Source of the DNA: Gnetum montanum
Lineage: Eukaryota > Streptophyta > Gnetopsida > Gnetales > Gnetaceae
Assembly (NCBI GenBank): GCA_015680685.1
Contig: MNCI01013900.1
Span: forward strand, 601,720-626,897
Reading direction: 5' to 3'
DNA: 25,178 bases
Shown here: positions 1 through 9,537 of the stretch, piece after piece
Layout of the letters: each line of letters begins with the position of its first letter
How positions within the stretch are numbered: the stretch's first letter is position 1
Position numbers and translations under genes: made by a program
Notes under the pieces: model-generated
The model's database searches: none
Told to the model about the DNA's origin: nothing
The model's input: only the letters and a program-made list of their open reading frames with translations

Positions 1-440
1 TCTATGGTATCCGTGCCCCATTTTCTCCCATGGATACAAGTGTTGATTGAAGTCCCCCACCAATAACCATCTATTTGTATTAGGAACCACCTGCATCACC
101 CTTTTTAGTTCTTGGATCTTCAACTCCCAGCATTGCACCCCATAGACGTTGTTTAGTCAGATCCATTGCTGGGGAAGGTAAACTGTCTAGGTCCACTGCG
201 AGCTGTCCACCTAGCTAGCAAGAAGTTTGGATAAAATCGCAAGTCCCCTGGCTTGTTCCCTACATGGGACGTTCATCAAAGTCCAACCCTTTTATCCTAT
301 CAAATTCTCTTCAGCCGCTTGCAGCTTCATTTCCTGTAGGCAGACTATCACATTCCTCACTTCGAGCAATTATTTTTAGGGTATTGCGTTTGTAAGGGTA
401 CCCTATCTCCTGCAATTCTAGGACAAGATCTTCATGGAGG
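1..440 (-). pseudogene. L1-like LINE ORF2, N-terminal endonuclease fragment (runs off left edge)
   Basis: Start of an apurinic/apyrimidinic-type endonuclease domain of a LINE ORF2, the domain that nicks target DNA for target-primed reverse transcription. Reading leftwards on the minus strand, I see VCLQEMKLQ at about 350-320, matching the LINE LQETK box with its catalytic Glu. NVYGVQCWELK follows at about 150-117, and then the catalytic box WLLVGDFNQ at about 75-50. The upstream segment LKIIARSEECD is in a different frame from VCLQEMK, so there is a frameshift near 360-350, and a stop lies just before NVYG. The remaining endonuclease, reverse transcriptase and zinc region must lie left of the window. 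It sits just downstream of the ORF1 relic in the same orientation, so both belong to one element. The family assignment is secure; the exact clade is inferred. Confidence 0.8.
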
Positions 441-788
441 TATAGACGTACGTCTGTGATTGACCTCCTTTAGTGTCCTCTACACCTTGAGGTCCACCTC
501 CAATTGTGTCAACCTCTTCCTTACTGCTGAAGCATCTGGCCTGCCCACCTTATTTCCTTTTGAGTATTCCACGTTGTCGTTAAGCCGTGATCGGGTCATA
601 GCTAGATTTGCAAGTTTTGGCCTGGATGACCCTCAATCAAGCATGATCCACTCTCCCAAAGGAGGTAATTCCAAGTGCTGCCTGGCTGGTGTGTGTTTCA
701 GGGAGTTCCCTGAGGATGGGGATCAGACTGCCTCCTGCACCCCCAACCTTGCTGTCTCCCCACCTGTCTCAAGAACGCAGCCTGCTAC
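441..788 (-). other. LINE ORF1 tail / ORF1-ORF2 junction, badly decayed
   Basis: The minus strand between the last recognisable part of ORF1 and the endonuclease has several stops in every frame and no identifiable domain. By position it should hold the end of ORF1, the short inter-ORF spacer and the ORF2 start. The overlapping plus-strand open frame at 460-999 is a shadow of this relic. Confidence 0.4.
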
Positions 789-1869
789 TCATCCTGCCGC
801 CACCAACAGGAGCCCTGGAGGGTCCTTTGTTGGGCTTTGCACCATTTGCCCCTCATGGGTGCCTTGGGCTAGCCCTAGGACACCTCCATTCTTGGTTCTC
901 GTCTGTGCTTGTTTGCCTTGGTCTACCGGTTTTACAACCTTCCCTTTTTTCCTGACCATGTTCCATCCACTGTGTGATTCCTTGTTTTTAACCTGGTAGT
1001 CCTTTGTTTGGTGCCCCTTTCCATAGGTCAAGCAAGTTGTAGTAGCTTTCTGAGCCTGATTTGGAGGTGGCATATTCTCAAAATGGACCCTGACTCGCTC
1101 CTCTTCGTCATCCATGTCCAGGATCACTTCATTGACCTTGTCTTCTGATCCAAGTGAGTGCCACACACAGAAGCATGCATACCCCATCCAATCCATCAAT
1201 GCGGTGAAGGCATCGAACTTGATGAATTCCCCAAATAATCTGGCCAGTGACTTCAGAAAATTTTTCGTCTAGAACTCAGGGGTAGATCCAAGATCTTGAT
1301 CCAGATTAGTGCCTGGTCAAAGAGATTGGCATCCTGGTGTGCACCCCTCGTCACGGTGCCAAAGCCAAGCCCCATGCCTCATAAAACCACAGGCCCCCCA
1401 ACAGCACACGTGCTCTATTGGCTTCTATTTTAAACGCAAAGAGTAGCTTGTTGTTAGCAAGGCTACATATTGTCACCTCCTCCAAACCCCAGGCTGTCTT
1501 AGCCCATCGGCGTATGAGATCCATTTTGGGGCGTACATTGTTTGAAACTAATTTGCCTAACAAGGAAAATAGCAGTGCCTGGACCGCCTCCTCCGGTGGC
1601 CTTCTCACCTTTAGGCACATTATCCCTCCTTCATGCTTGCAGGCTTCAAACCCCGGTTCTCCATCCTGTCTAGTAGATTCTCCTGTAATACCCAGCACCC
1701 TCCTAGTTGCACCCCCCTCAGTCCCTAGTTGGCTGACCAGTCCTTGTCGCATGTCACCTTTCGGTGTGCCGACCATCCCTCCCACATCGCCCGCACCGCC
1801 AACGCCCCCATCATGCCCATCACTCTTGTTTCCATCACCCGTGCTCCCAAGGAACTCAGTGTTAAGCAT
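789..1869 (-). pseudogene. L1-like LINE ORF1 (DUF4283-like domain plus decayed zinc knuckle)
   Basis: ORF1 encodes the RNA-binding, gag-like protein of plant L1 elements. The best start is the ATG at 1869. A Gly-rich N-terminus is followed at about 1620-1351 by a block with LFSLLGKLVSN, RRWAKTAWGL, NNKLLFAFKIE and VLLGGLWFYEAWGLAL, the pattern of DUF4283 in plant LINE ORF1. The frame then breaks near 1345. ALIWIKILDLPL continues at about 1310-1275, and another shift near 1275 leads into FLKSLARLFGEF and FDAFTALMDWMGYACFCV. An in-frame TAG stands where Trp is expected in the EFW motif. Near 1050-1010 lies a zinc-knuckle remnant, CLTYGKGHQTKDY, in which the second and last Cys read as Tyr. The tail to 789 is basic and low in recognisable features. 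Non-functional; the family call is firm. Confidence 0.8.
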
Positions 1870-2342
1870 TAGTAAATTTCCACATTTTCTAGGAATTCAG
1901 TTATAACTCAAATTGTCTAAAATTTTGTTAGTGATTTGTTTTGGGAATAGGCACAGGGAAAATTCTATTAATGAAATGATACTTGTTCTACACCTAGAGT
2001 AGTCTTGGCATCTTAAAGATCACCCATGAAACATGATCAAAGTTACATTGCATAAATTATCAAAAACAATGACAGTAATAACACTGAAAATAGAATAATA
2101 ATTTCAAGGTATCAATCCATTCCTAACCTTGGAAATAGGAATTGTAATTTTGTAAGATTCAAGCACTTGAATGGTTAAGTCACCTTTTATATTTTACTTT
2201 CTTTTCCTAATTTTATTGGTGTGTCAAAACTACAACTATATGACTATATGTATCCCTAGGACATATAGCCAACATGAATTTTTATGATACTTTTTTAAAA
2301 CATAATTATGTGTCAAATTAGCATACTTGTTGAAATCACAAG
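1870..2342. other. AT-rich interval without recognisable gene
   Basis: AT-rich DNA between the 5' end of the LINE ORF1 relic and the poly-T tract of the next element. The 5' UTR of the LINE may extend into it, but I see no boundary and no coding signal on either strand. Confidence 0.3.
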
Positions 2343-2352
2343 CTACATGATG

Positions 2353-2650
2353 TTTTTTTTTTTTTTTTTGGGAGAAAGGTTGGGAATTATATTACAGCCA
2401 AAACAAATGTTACAAATAGAGGGGGAGGAAAACGCCCAAAAAGAGGGGAGGAGACTGCAAGGAGTAAAAACAAAAAAGGTGGGCTGGGGGAGGGGGGTGT
2501 GTGGAGGGAAAACCCCCCAACTACAAAAAGGGGGAAAACTCCTTAGCGATATCCATGGGCAGAAGACAAAGGAAAAAATGGGCCCTCTCCAGGGGACCTT
2601 GTGAGTACATCGCTCAAATTCAAAACCAAAACCAAAAAAACCTAGACACA
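2353..2650 (-). mobile_element. 3' end of a LINE with poly-A tail, minus orientation
   Basis: A run of 17 T at 2353-2369 is the complement of a poly-A tail. The minus strand leading into it is pyrimidine- and C-rich, non-coding, and carries a variant poly-A signal region (TAATATAATTCCC) just before the A tract, as in plant L1 3' UTRs. No reverse transcriptase is present, so this would be a strongly 5'-truncated copy of about 280 bp. A possible target-site duplication is weak: ACATGA occurs at about 2345-2350 and again near 2648-2653. The open frames across this stretch on both strands are low-complexity shadows. Confidence 0.5.
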
Positions 2651-2699
2651 TGACATAGAATTCTCATTTAAAAAGAATATAGCTTGTCATTAGAGCAAA

Positions 2700-3406
2700 T
2701 AGGAAAGTTTAGTGCATGGGCATTGTGGCCTTTCTTGCATATAGGCTGTGTCTAGAATATTCTGATAACTTTCTGATTTCTCAAAGGCTGCTTCTTCTTG
2801 GAATTCCTTGTAACGCTCTTCCCTTTGAGCTTGGGCCCCTTTGGTAAGGTTTCTGGCCTTGTCAGGATGCAGCCCATTGGACGTGGTTTGGATAAATTTC
2901 TGGAGACAAACCCTAGAAGCATTCTTGTTGATTCCCATGACCACATGAGGGCACTTGCCCATTCAAAGTCATCGTATGGCATTTGATTCATGTGCTGCAT
3001 CGTGACTTTTTCTTAGCTGTTCCTCTTTGAGGAAAGTTTTGACCCTTTGGGCCTCCTCCTGCTCTTCCTTGGCCAGTTGTTCCTCTGCCTCTCTATGAAG
3101 ATCTTCCCTGGTTTGGGCCTGAAGCTAGTCCTCAAGTGTGCTACACATTGTAGCCTCTATAATCATTCACTAGTGGCTTTCCTCCTCTTCTCTCCTAGTG
3201 GTGCAACTCCTCTTGCTGCCGAGCCCATTCCTCTTGCTCCCATCTAGCCTACGCCTTAGCTTGCCTAGCTTGCTCCTCTACTTTGCCCCATTGTTCCACC
3301 TTTGCAGTAGCTTTGGTAAGTTTAGAAACAAACTCAGCTTCCAAATCTGTCCTAATCACATCTTCTTCCTGTTGTAGCCATTGACTAAACTTTTGATTGT
3401 TAGTCA
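2700..3406 (-). pseudogene. Coiled-coil plus C-terminal J-domain protein, copy 1 (decayed)
   Basis: I do not recognise a named family. Minus strand from an ATG at 3406. The first 75 codons are charged and coiled-coil-like (QWLQQEEDVIRTDLEAEF, VEQWGKVEEQARQ), followed by TAG stops, a frame change near 3200, and another Glu/Lys/Gln-rich run (EEQLAKEEQEEAQRVK, FLKEEQLRKSHDAAHE). After two TGA stops comes a J-domain-like block at about 2935-2720: VVMGINKNAS, a helix-like stretch, then the hallmark HPDK tripeptide context (LHPDKARN), then ERYKEFQEEAAFEK, resembling J-domain helix III. J domains stimulate the ATPase of Hsp70, and HPD is the contact motif; that role is family knowledge and this copy cannot make a whole protein. 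It shares organisation and motifs with the copy at 17884-18726. Its left end abuts the LINE 3' end. Confidence 0.55.
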
Positions 3407-3540
3407 TCATACTTTATCTAGATTATTTTCTATCCATTCAAATTTTCAAGGTCTACGTACTCTAAATTTTATCAAAACTAAAACCATTGTTTAATTATGT
3501 CTATATAGATCCAACAAATTTATTGAATAAATTAGTTTGT

Positions 3541-4020
3541 TCAAAAAACATTAATAGCAATAAATTGTGAGTATAACAAATACGTCCAATATTCATGCAA
3601 TTTGAACACTTCTTCTATATAGTGACCTAGAACCAGCACTGGTAGCATAAATAACAAATATAAAGTTTTACTTGAGATCTGCCATTTGATTCTGAAAAGA
3701 TCTATTCTATAGTATTCCAATAATATATGTTGCTCATCTTCTACCACTTGTAGGCACAATCTACATATTTTATCCACATGCTGAACATTATTCCATCTTT
3801 CAGTGTCGACTTGAAGGTGATGTCATTTTATTCTTACTCTAATTAGTGTTCACATGGATATAGGAATAGTTTCATGTAGATATTTCTCTTTAGCATGCAA
3901 ATAAAATTGAAGCTTTGTTTGGATTTGTGCTTCATTTTGTCATCTCTCCAATCCGATTCTAAGTTTTGAGATTTTGTAAAAATATTGACACGATAAAAAT
4001 GCTGATTTGTAGCTATTCAA
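3541..4020 (-). pseudogene. Non-LTR reverse transcriptase C-terminal zinc region
   Basis: One frame of about 160 codons on the minus strand, interrupted by three TGA stops. It contains LHAKEKYLHE, then a block HLQVDTERWNN, then KICRLCLQVVEDEQHILLE followed by YRIDLFR, and ends with LGHYIEEVFKLHEYWTY. The order 'H-L-x-I/V-E/D-x-x-R-W/Y ... R-x-C-x-x-C ... V-E-D-E-x-H-x-L-L' is typical of the C-terminal zinc motif found after the reverse transcriptase of some non-LTR elements. The Cys expected after ILLE is replaced by Tyr. All three stops are TGA, which fits CGA-to-TGA decay at CpG, but that is inference. No polymerase domain lies upstream in this orientation. Confidence 0.5.
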
Positions 4021-4140
4021 ACTCTATTTTAAATATGAGTAGTTGCAGGACAATGCAAAAACATATGATTACTATCCTTATTGTTAGATAATGCTAGCTG
4101 TTGATAGTGCCAATGTTAAAAGCTCTCATGTGATATTACA
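4021..4140 (-). pseudogene. Possible second LINE zinc-region scrap (zf-RVT-like)
   Basis: In a different minus frame from its neighbour, this short stretch reads SNNKDSNHMFLHCPATTHI, then a stop, then NRV. It resembles the 'HLF-x-x-C-P' part of the zf-RVT domain of plant L1 elements, where Trp usually precedes the N-R-V-like segment. It is too short and lacks the first Cys pair, so it is only a suggestion. Confidence 0.25.
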
Positions 4141-5109
4141 TATAAATGGAGAAATGAGAAATGAAGTTATTTAGTTCTCAAAAGACTCATCCCAATACCC
4201 ATGGATACTTAGTTCAAGCCTTTTATAAAGGACTCTACATGACAAAAAGATATATATTCATAGAAAAAGAAAAGAAGAATAATTAGGGAGAGGAATGAAA
4301 GCATATACTAAAAAAGATCTTATTCATAGTTAATAGAGAAAATGGAGGACTTATATCCACAGGAGACAGAGATAGGTGAAAGCTAGTTGTAACAAGAAAT
4401 GGGTAAGTTGAAGAAGTGATCCATGAAAGAGAGAGATTAAATGAAGATTCATTTGTAGTATGTGATGTGTAAGGAAGAGCATTTATATAAGAAAAGGATG
4501 GGTTCAAAATAATATACCATTCTAATATCTATTATAAGATTGATTCTCCCTCCAATAGAGAGTTGCATTGAAACCAAGTTCTTTCATTGCCACAACTAGA
4601 GTAGTTGATGGATAGATAGGACTCAAAGAGACCATCCAACCTGTATGGTTGAGATGATGAGTTCTTAGAAGATAATTAAAACCAAAATGAAGAAGTAATT
4701 TGTTCATAGATAGATAAACCAAAAAGAATGTCAAAGGTTATGTTTGTAGGTAGTGAAAGAAAGAAAGAAAGCTTGATGTAGTATTTATAAGTAATCTGTT
4801 GAAGCAACGAGGTACGGATAAAAAATTTTGTATTTCAATATATAATTTTATAACCATGTGAAATGATTTTGGCAAGGATAATGTTGAACTTTACTATAAC
4901 TGTAATATACCAATCTTAAAATAGGTATTTACACACATACGAAAGGATGTGATCATAAACAAATGGTGGAAACTATTCACGAGAGTTTATAAGGACCTAC
5001 CCTTATGAGAGAGAATATATAATAACATATGATAGATCACGTGAAGACCAAGTGAAGAAGAATGAAGAAGAAGTAGATGGAACCCAAGACAATTGCGAAG
5101 TAAAGGAAC
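4141..5109. other. Unassigned purine-rich interval
   Basis: Nearly 1 kb of A/G-rich plus-strand sequence with many short imperfect GAAGA and GAGA runs. Minus-strand open frames at 4283-4507 and 4522-4734 have composition-driven Ser/Leu/Phe-rich translations without a domain. It could be the remainder of the gypsy relic to its right or an LTR, but I see nothing diagnostic. Confidence 0.3.
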
Positions 5110-5345
5110 TTATAAGAAGTATGATGCTTGTAGGTCAAGAGTGAGAGTGGAAAAGTCTCTTACAGACAAGTTTACATGAATGAAACAGCGCACATATGGA
5201 AATGTGACAGTTGTAATTCCTCCATCTTTTTGGCATCGCTCACAAGATTGTGCAAAATTGTGGACATCTTTGAACAAGGTAGGCCAAAAGTAACCTGCCA
5301 TTATCAGCTAATGTGACAATTCGAGCCACATGAATCAAGTCTAAA
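5110..5345 (-). pseudogene. Ty3/gypsy integrase zinc-binding (H2C2) fragment
   Basis: The minus strand from about 5282 reads MAGYFWPTLFKDVHNF, then AQSCERCQKDGG, matching the H2C2 integrase zinc-binding domain of plant Ty3/gypsy elements: G-Y-x-W-P-T-x-x-x-D followed by C-x-x-C-Q. The His half appears just upstream in another frame (HVARIVTLAD), so a frameshift lies near 5300. The catalytic integrase core that should follow is not recognisable; after CQKDGG the frame continues as unrelated sequence to a stop at 5110. This is an isolated fragment, since no reverse transcriptase lies on its upstream side. In the intact element the domain binds the ends of the cDNA for integration. Confidence 0.65.
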
Positions 5346-5580
5346 AGTAGGTGAAACACTTTAGGAAAAAGAGTGTGAATCAAGTTTATTTGGTGACCAT
5401 GTTCAACTAATTGATGTGATTGAAACATCATCCTAGTAAGCATTCAGGTGATGTAGAACCAACCGTTAGAAGAATAGAGAATGTGGATGCTATCCATGTA
5501 GAAAACAGAAGATGTGAATCAACCTGCAATGAAAAATGAAAATCATGTTGCGAGGAAGACAGACAAATTTACCATATAAC
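5346..5580. other. Unassigned interval left of repeat A1
   Basis: I see no domain on either strand. The minus-strand frame at 5240-5443 overlaps the integrase scrap and adds nothing recognisable. Confidence 0.3.
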
Positions 5581-6036
5581 CATCCATATTGTACAAGACC
5601 ACCATGAGAAGTAGCATGCTTTTAACTGGAAGAGTTGAGTGAGTAAGATAGATTCTTTAGATGGAGAAATGAGCAAGTTGAGCTGTACTCCTATGAGAAG
5701 TGGTATGCTTCTAACCGGAAGAGTTGAGTGAGCTAGAAAGATTCATTAAATGGAGGAATAAATGAGTTGAGAAAAGAACACATAACGTGAGTCAGAAGAA
5801 CCATGAAAGGAAAAACCACATACGACTGTATGGTGGATACAACAGTGATGGAGCTCATGGGAGAATGAGGATTCTGTTAGTTAAATGGAAGATGAAAGTT
5901 CCAAAAAATCAAAGCAATGTTGATTCATTTGTGCATATAATTGATGAAATCACCCTATAAAAATTGTGGAAATGTAATGCTTTTGATATCGATCTTGGTG
6001 TGGATAATATGTTAAAGCCTCACAACCAATATGACA
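5581..6036 (+). repeat. LTR-like repeat A, copy 1
   Basis: This stretch recurs at 7946-8307 in the same orientation, at about 80 percent identity by eye. The shared block starts at the CCATCC on the left and runs to the GTTAAGCCTC region on the right. Features of a plant LTR reading rightwards are a TATA-like CTATAAAAA at about 5955-5963 and an end at ...ATGACA directly followed by a primer-binding-site-like sequence at 6037. A clear TG start is not evident, so the left boundary is only where homology to copy 2 begins. Copy 1 contains an internal tandem duplication that copy 2 lacks. Strand and LTR identity are inferred from the primer site and TATA; the repeat itself is seen directly. Confidence 0.6.
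5603..5776 (+). repeat. Tandem duplication of about 87 bp inside repeat A1
   Basis: Two adjacent imperfect units, 5603-5689 and 5690-5776, both contain ATGAGAAGT, TATGCTT or CATGCTT, GGAAGAGTTGAGTGAG and an ATGGAG-ATGAG segment. Repeat A2 has one unit, so this arose by duplication in copy 1 or deletion in copy 2. Confidence 0.7.
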
Positions 6037-6048
6037 TGGTATTAGAGT
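6037..6048 (+). promoter_or_regulatory. Decayed primer binding site for initiator tRNA-Met
   Basis: TGGTATTAGAGT differs by two C-to-T changes from TGGTATCAGAGC, the sequence complementary to the 3' end of plant initiator tRNA-Met that primes minus-strand synthesis in many copia and gypsy elements. It lies immediately right of the end of repeat A1, which supports A1 as a 5' LTR reading rightwards. Confidence 0.6.
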
Positions 6049-6316
6049 GAGGTTGTTGGTAGCAAGGTTTCAATGATGTTAAAATTTGGAGTCAAAGGAA
6101 GATTCTAGCGAAGACTAAGAATTTCAATGGAATAAGAAGAATGCTAGCTGAAAGAAGCGAATTAAAACCCTCGTACGAAAATTGTATGCTAGGCATATGA
6201 CATGGAAAAAGGGAGAAGCTAACATATATTAATTGCATTGCCAAAGCTTGATCCTCCAATCAATGATTACACTCCAAAGTAAATAAGAAGTATACATTTG
6301 ATAATGGGTGGATAAC
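6049..6316 (+). other. Short interval between primer site and repeat B1
   Basis: About 270 bp that should be leader sequence if A1 is a 5' LTR. I see no open frame of note. It ends with AATGGGTGG just before repeat B1, faintly resembling a polypurine tract. Confidence 0.3.
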
Positions 6317-7945
6317 TAATAAGTGCACATGACCTATAGAACATGCTAACTCATAAGCCCAGTACATGCATGCCAAATAGTAGGTCCAAGACTTATGAAG
6401 GACCCCATGCATGACTCACAACTCACAAGAAATCCCACATGCTCTTATGAAATAATTCTTACATGACCAAGCTGATACAACAACAAATACCTACTAAAAA
6501 TTTCTGTATGATAAAGGTTTGGAAGACATACCTCTAAAAATGAGTTTGGCCAGTTTGGGGAGGGAGAAGCCACATCAAACTTGGGTTGTTGTCTAGTTGG
6601 TTGCCTCAAGAAATGAGCTTCAAATTGCAAGTCCAAGGTGCAGACAAAGTGCTCTCACAAAACTAGAGAAAAAAAGTCATTTGGATCAACCAAATGGTCC
6701 CCAAAAATCAGTCACAAAAGCCTCCAATAGCAACAGTAAGGTTAGCCTCTCAAGAGCCCACGAGAACACTCAAGATAGTCCAAGAGATGGATAAGAACGA
6801 GCAAGGAACAACCACTCTTCTTTTCCTCTCCTTCACTCCTTATACCTCAAACTTGCATAGTCTCCCCTTACTTGGTTAAAGGTGAAAATGCGAGCAAACC
6901 TTCTTCTATTTATAGAATGTCGAAGACCCAAAGCTTAGACAAGGACTTGTGCACAAAAGTTTGCATGATGGGCAAAGTTGAGATAGCCCATTCTCCAAAA
7001 TTCTTTTTTTATTGATGGCATCATTACTACTTGACTTGGATGAGCAAACTCTCATAAGGGCATGGACATGTGAGAATGAAAACACTCAAGAGGTAAATGA
7101 GTTATTTGTCTTTTTTCAAGCCATTAATATGAAGTGGACAAATAGCATACTAAAAAACAATGTTATCATAAGCATGTCATAAAACATACATCGCCATCCC
7201 ACATTGACTTTTTTTATGGCCCCACTTTTCTAGCTTGTTTTAAATCCCTTTTAATTCCTAAGCTATGAAGGTTTCTAATTTATTCTTGGCCTTTTATCTA
7301 TTTTTCACATTTTCTATAATTTATCTAGTTAAATTCATTGATACTAAACTTTTTGTTCATCCAATGTTTTACATATGTCAAGCCGATTGTAACAAGTACA
7401 AACATGTTATGGCTATTATGTTAGAAATTAATATTTTAATCAAATTAAGGAAATAGTAGGTCCACAATGTACTTTTCTTAGTCATTTAACATTAACATCT
7501 CAAAATCTAGGACTCGAATCAAACAACTAATTATAGACTATACACTAAATATAAAATTGAGTTAGTCCACCAAATTTGAGCACAATTTGACAATTTTAAA
7601 TATTTAATATATTTTAATTAATTGAATGTTTAATAAATTAAAAATTCTAACTAAGCGTCAAAATACACTATGGATCCACATTACATTAATTTCATAATAC
7701 TATTCTAAAATAATGTTAGAGTTTTCCATTCTCATTCGTTAATATTATATATATATATATAAATAACTTAAAATAATAAACAATTAAAAATAAATAGCAA
7801 ACTTCTTTATGTTACCTGATCAAAGATCTTTATGTTAACATAGAAGCATTAGGCACATCTACAAATATATATAAGCTTTAAAACAAATTCAAGTCTAACT
7901 ATTTACTAGAGTATTAAGATCATATGTCTAAATGTAGGGAACTAC
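6317..7945. repeat. Interspersed repeat B, copy 1 (about 1.6 kb, LTR-like)
   Basis: Matches 15836-17411 along its length in the same orientation. Shared landmarks are AGTGCACATGACC at the left end, CATGCATGACTCACAACTCACAAG, TGAGTTTGGCCA, CCCACATTGACTTTT, a TA microsatellite (7746-7761) and TTAAG-TCA-ATGT-A-AAATGT at the right end. A palindromic TATA-type element, CTATTTATAG at 6906-6915, is conserved as TTATTTATAG in copy 2. On the minus strand it reads CTATAAATAG, a good plant TATA box, with about 590 bp downstream. Length and TATA placement suit a long LTR, but orientation is unproven and no primer site adjoins it. The open frames inside it are not conserved between copies, so I treat it as non-coding. 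Confidence 0.65.
7746..7761. repeat. TA microsatellite in repeat B1
   Basis: Short (TA)n run at the same place in the repeat as the longer run in copy 2. Confidence 0.7.
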
Positions 7946-8307
7946 CCATCCTTACTATTCAAGATCACTATGAAAAGGGCACATTCCTAATTGGAAGAGT
8001 TGAGTGAGTAAGAGATGTTCCTTAGATGGAGGAATGAATGATTTGAGAGAAAAACACAAAATGTGGGTCAAAAGAACCATGGAAGAAAAAACTACATAAG
8101 ACTATATGGTGGATACAATAGTCATGGAGCCCACAGAAGAATGAGGATTCCATTATTTAAATGGAAGATGAAAGTCTCAAAGAAACAAAGCAATACTAAT
8201 TCATTTGTGCATATAATGGATGCAATCACTAGCTAAAACTTGTGGAAATATAATCATGTTTATGATATCCATCCTGGTGAGGATAATATGTTAAGCCTCG
8301 TAATCAA
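7946..8307 (+). repeat. LTR-like repeat A, copy 2
   Basis: Second copy of the A repeat, starting exactly where repeat B1 ends. It has one copy of the internal unit duplicated in A1 and the conserved TATGGTGGATACAA, AATGAGGATTC, CATTTGTGCATATAAT and GGATAATATGTTAA segments. It ends near the GCCTCGTAATCAATTCAATTG counterpart of the A1 end. No primer-site-like sequence follows, so if A is an LTR this would be the 3' copy. Confidence 0.6.
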
Positions 8308-8522
8308 TTCAATTGATAAACTACATAATAGTTAATGCTTGGTAATTTCCTTTATGGTACAGAGTTTGATGTTCTAAGGAAACAAGAGATAGAGTCCATA
8401 AAAGAGTTAATTATGAGAAAAGAAGAATGTAAGATTGAAGACAGACCTTATGAAATAATTCATTCTGTGGTTGATAAAAATGGAAGATAATTCATAAAAA
8501 GTAAATGACTTAATAATATAAA
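8308..8522. other. Unassigned interval
   Basis: A short plus-strand stretch (EFDVLRKQEIESIKELIM, then RKEECKIEDRPYEIIHSVV) is weakly coding-like but matches nothing I know. It is interrupted by the retroposed insert to its right. Confidence 0.25.
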
Positions 8523-9537
8523 ACCTAATAAAAGGAAAATTCCACTTCACGTTACTTTGGTGCATCTGACACAGCATTCGGGTCAACATCCCTCATTTTT
8601 TTCCTTGACTCCCTCAGGTGGAAAAGAACCAGAAGACATTCCAGGGTTATCTTGGCTCTCTCTGGAGGGCAGGGCAAACGGAAATTCCAACGCCGGTGAG
8701 GATGGCGTTGGCCTTGGTATATCAGAGGAGGCATTGGCCACAGGAGCGAGGGACTCAAATGTTGGAGGTGTAGGCAAGAATAACAGAGGTGAGGCAGGTG
8801 TCCAGTGGTAGCTTGACGGTTCGGAAGGGGGGCATGCCGCATGGGCCGACTGTTCGTCGGATAAACTTGTTATGGTGTGTCAGTTTGTGGTTGAGTAGGC
8901 GAGGAGTGAAGAAAGAGCAGCTTGGTAGTCCCGTTGGGAAGAAATGTGGACGACGATTTAGAGGGAGGTAGATGCACAAAGGATGAAGGATCTGCAGCTC
9001 ATGGAAGACTTGTTCAAGAACCACATAGCCAAGTATGCTTAGATGGTTGAAAAACATAGGTAGAGGTGGGAGAGTTGCAAGCCTGAAGGACTTCTGGGGG
9101 TGGAAAGGGAGGCGCGGTGGGCTAGATCGGGACTATTGCTTGTGATGAGACATTGGAGCAAACACAAATAGAGTGGGCAACAACCTTGGACGCATCGTGG
9201 GTGGCGACGTTGGGCATCGAGGAGGGGTTGACGGGTGCCAGCTTGGCGTAGGAGGCAAAAGGTTAATCTTCATTTGGGGCTGCATTAATTTGGGGAATTG
9301 GGGCTGTTGTTGGGGTTGTCCCGGTGACGGTTGTTTGGGTTTTTGCTTGCCATCTAGCAAGGTCTTGTTTTGGGATGTGGGCTGGGGTTGTGAGAGGTGA
9401 TAGGGGACTTTCACACTTCCTTGTAGGTGTCCAGCATGCACTGATGCCGTTCTAGATTATTTCTATCTTTTAATAAATCTCAAAATTCTCTCTCTCTCTC
9501 TCTCTCTAAAAAAAAAAAACTTAATAAAAGGAAAATT
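8523..9537 (+). mobile_element. Retroposed insert with poly-A tail and 19-bp target-site duplications
   Basis: Flanked by ACCTAATAAAAGGAAAATT at 8523-8541 and ACTTAATAAAAGGAAAATT at 9519-9537, which differ at one base. The insert ends in 12 A at 9508-9519, preceded by a (TC)n run (9487-9507) and a canonical AATAAA at 9472-9477, about 30 nt before the tail. These are hallmarks of L1-machinery retroposition of a polyadenylated RNA read on the plus strand. The body is GC-richer than its surroundings. The better protein-like frames lie on the minus strand: a Pro/Ser-rich block near 8777-8583, and near 9430-9400 a possible zinc-knuckle remnant (GHLQ plus RKC in adjacent frames), reminiscent of LINE ORF1. 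The source RNA is therefore uncertain. Confidence 0.75.
9472..9477 (+). terminator. Polyadenylation signal AATAAA of the retroposed RNA
   Basis: Canonical hexamer about 30 nt upstream of the A tract at 9508, within the insert flanked by target-site duplications. Confidence 0.6.

Noticed and set aside
460-999. 179-codon plus-strand open frame.
   Set aside because: It lies antisense to LINE ORF1 and the inter-ORF region, which have clear domain motifs; it is a shadow.
4283-4734. Minus-strand open frames rich in Ser, Leu and Phe.
   Set aside because: They reflect the purine-rich plus strand; no motif and no neighbour that supports coding.
6597-6794. Short open frame inside repeat B1 with a partial counterpart at 16126-16308 in B2.
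   Set aside because: Similarity follows from the DNA repeat. Starts, ends and frame differ and no domain is present; more likely LTR-like non-coding sequence.
7265-7456. Open frame for a small hydrophobic protein inside repeat B1.
   Set aside because: The homologous region of repeat B2 has several stops and shifts in that frame, so it is not conserved as coding.
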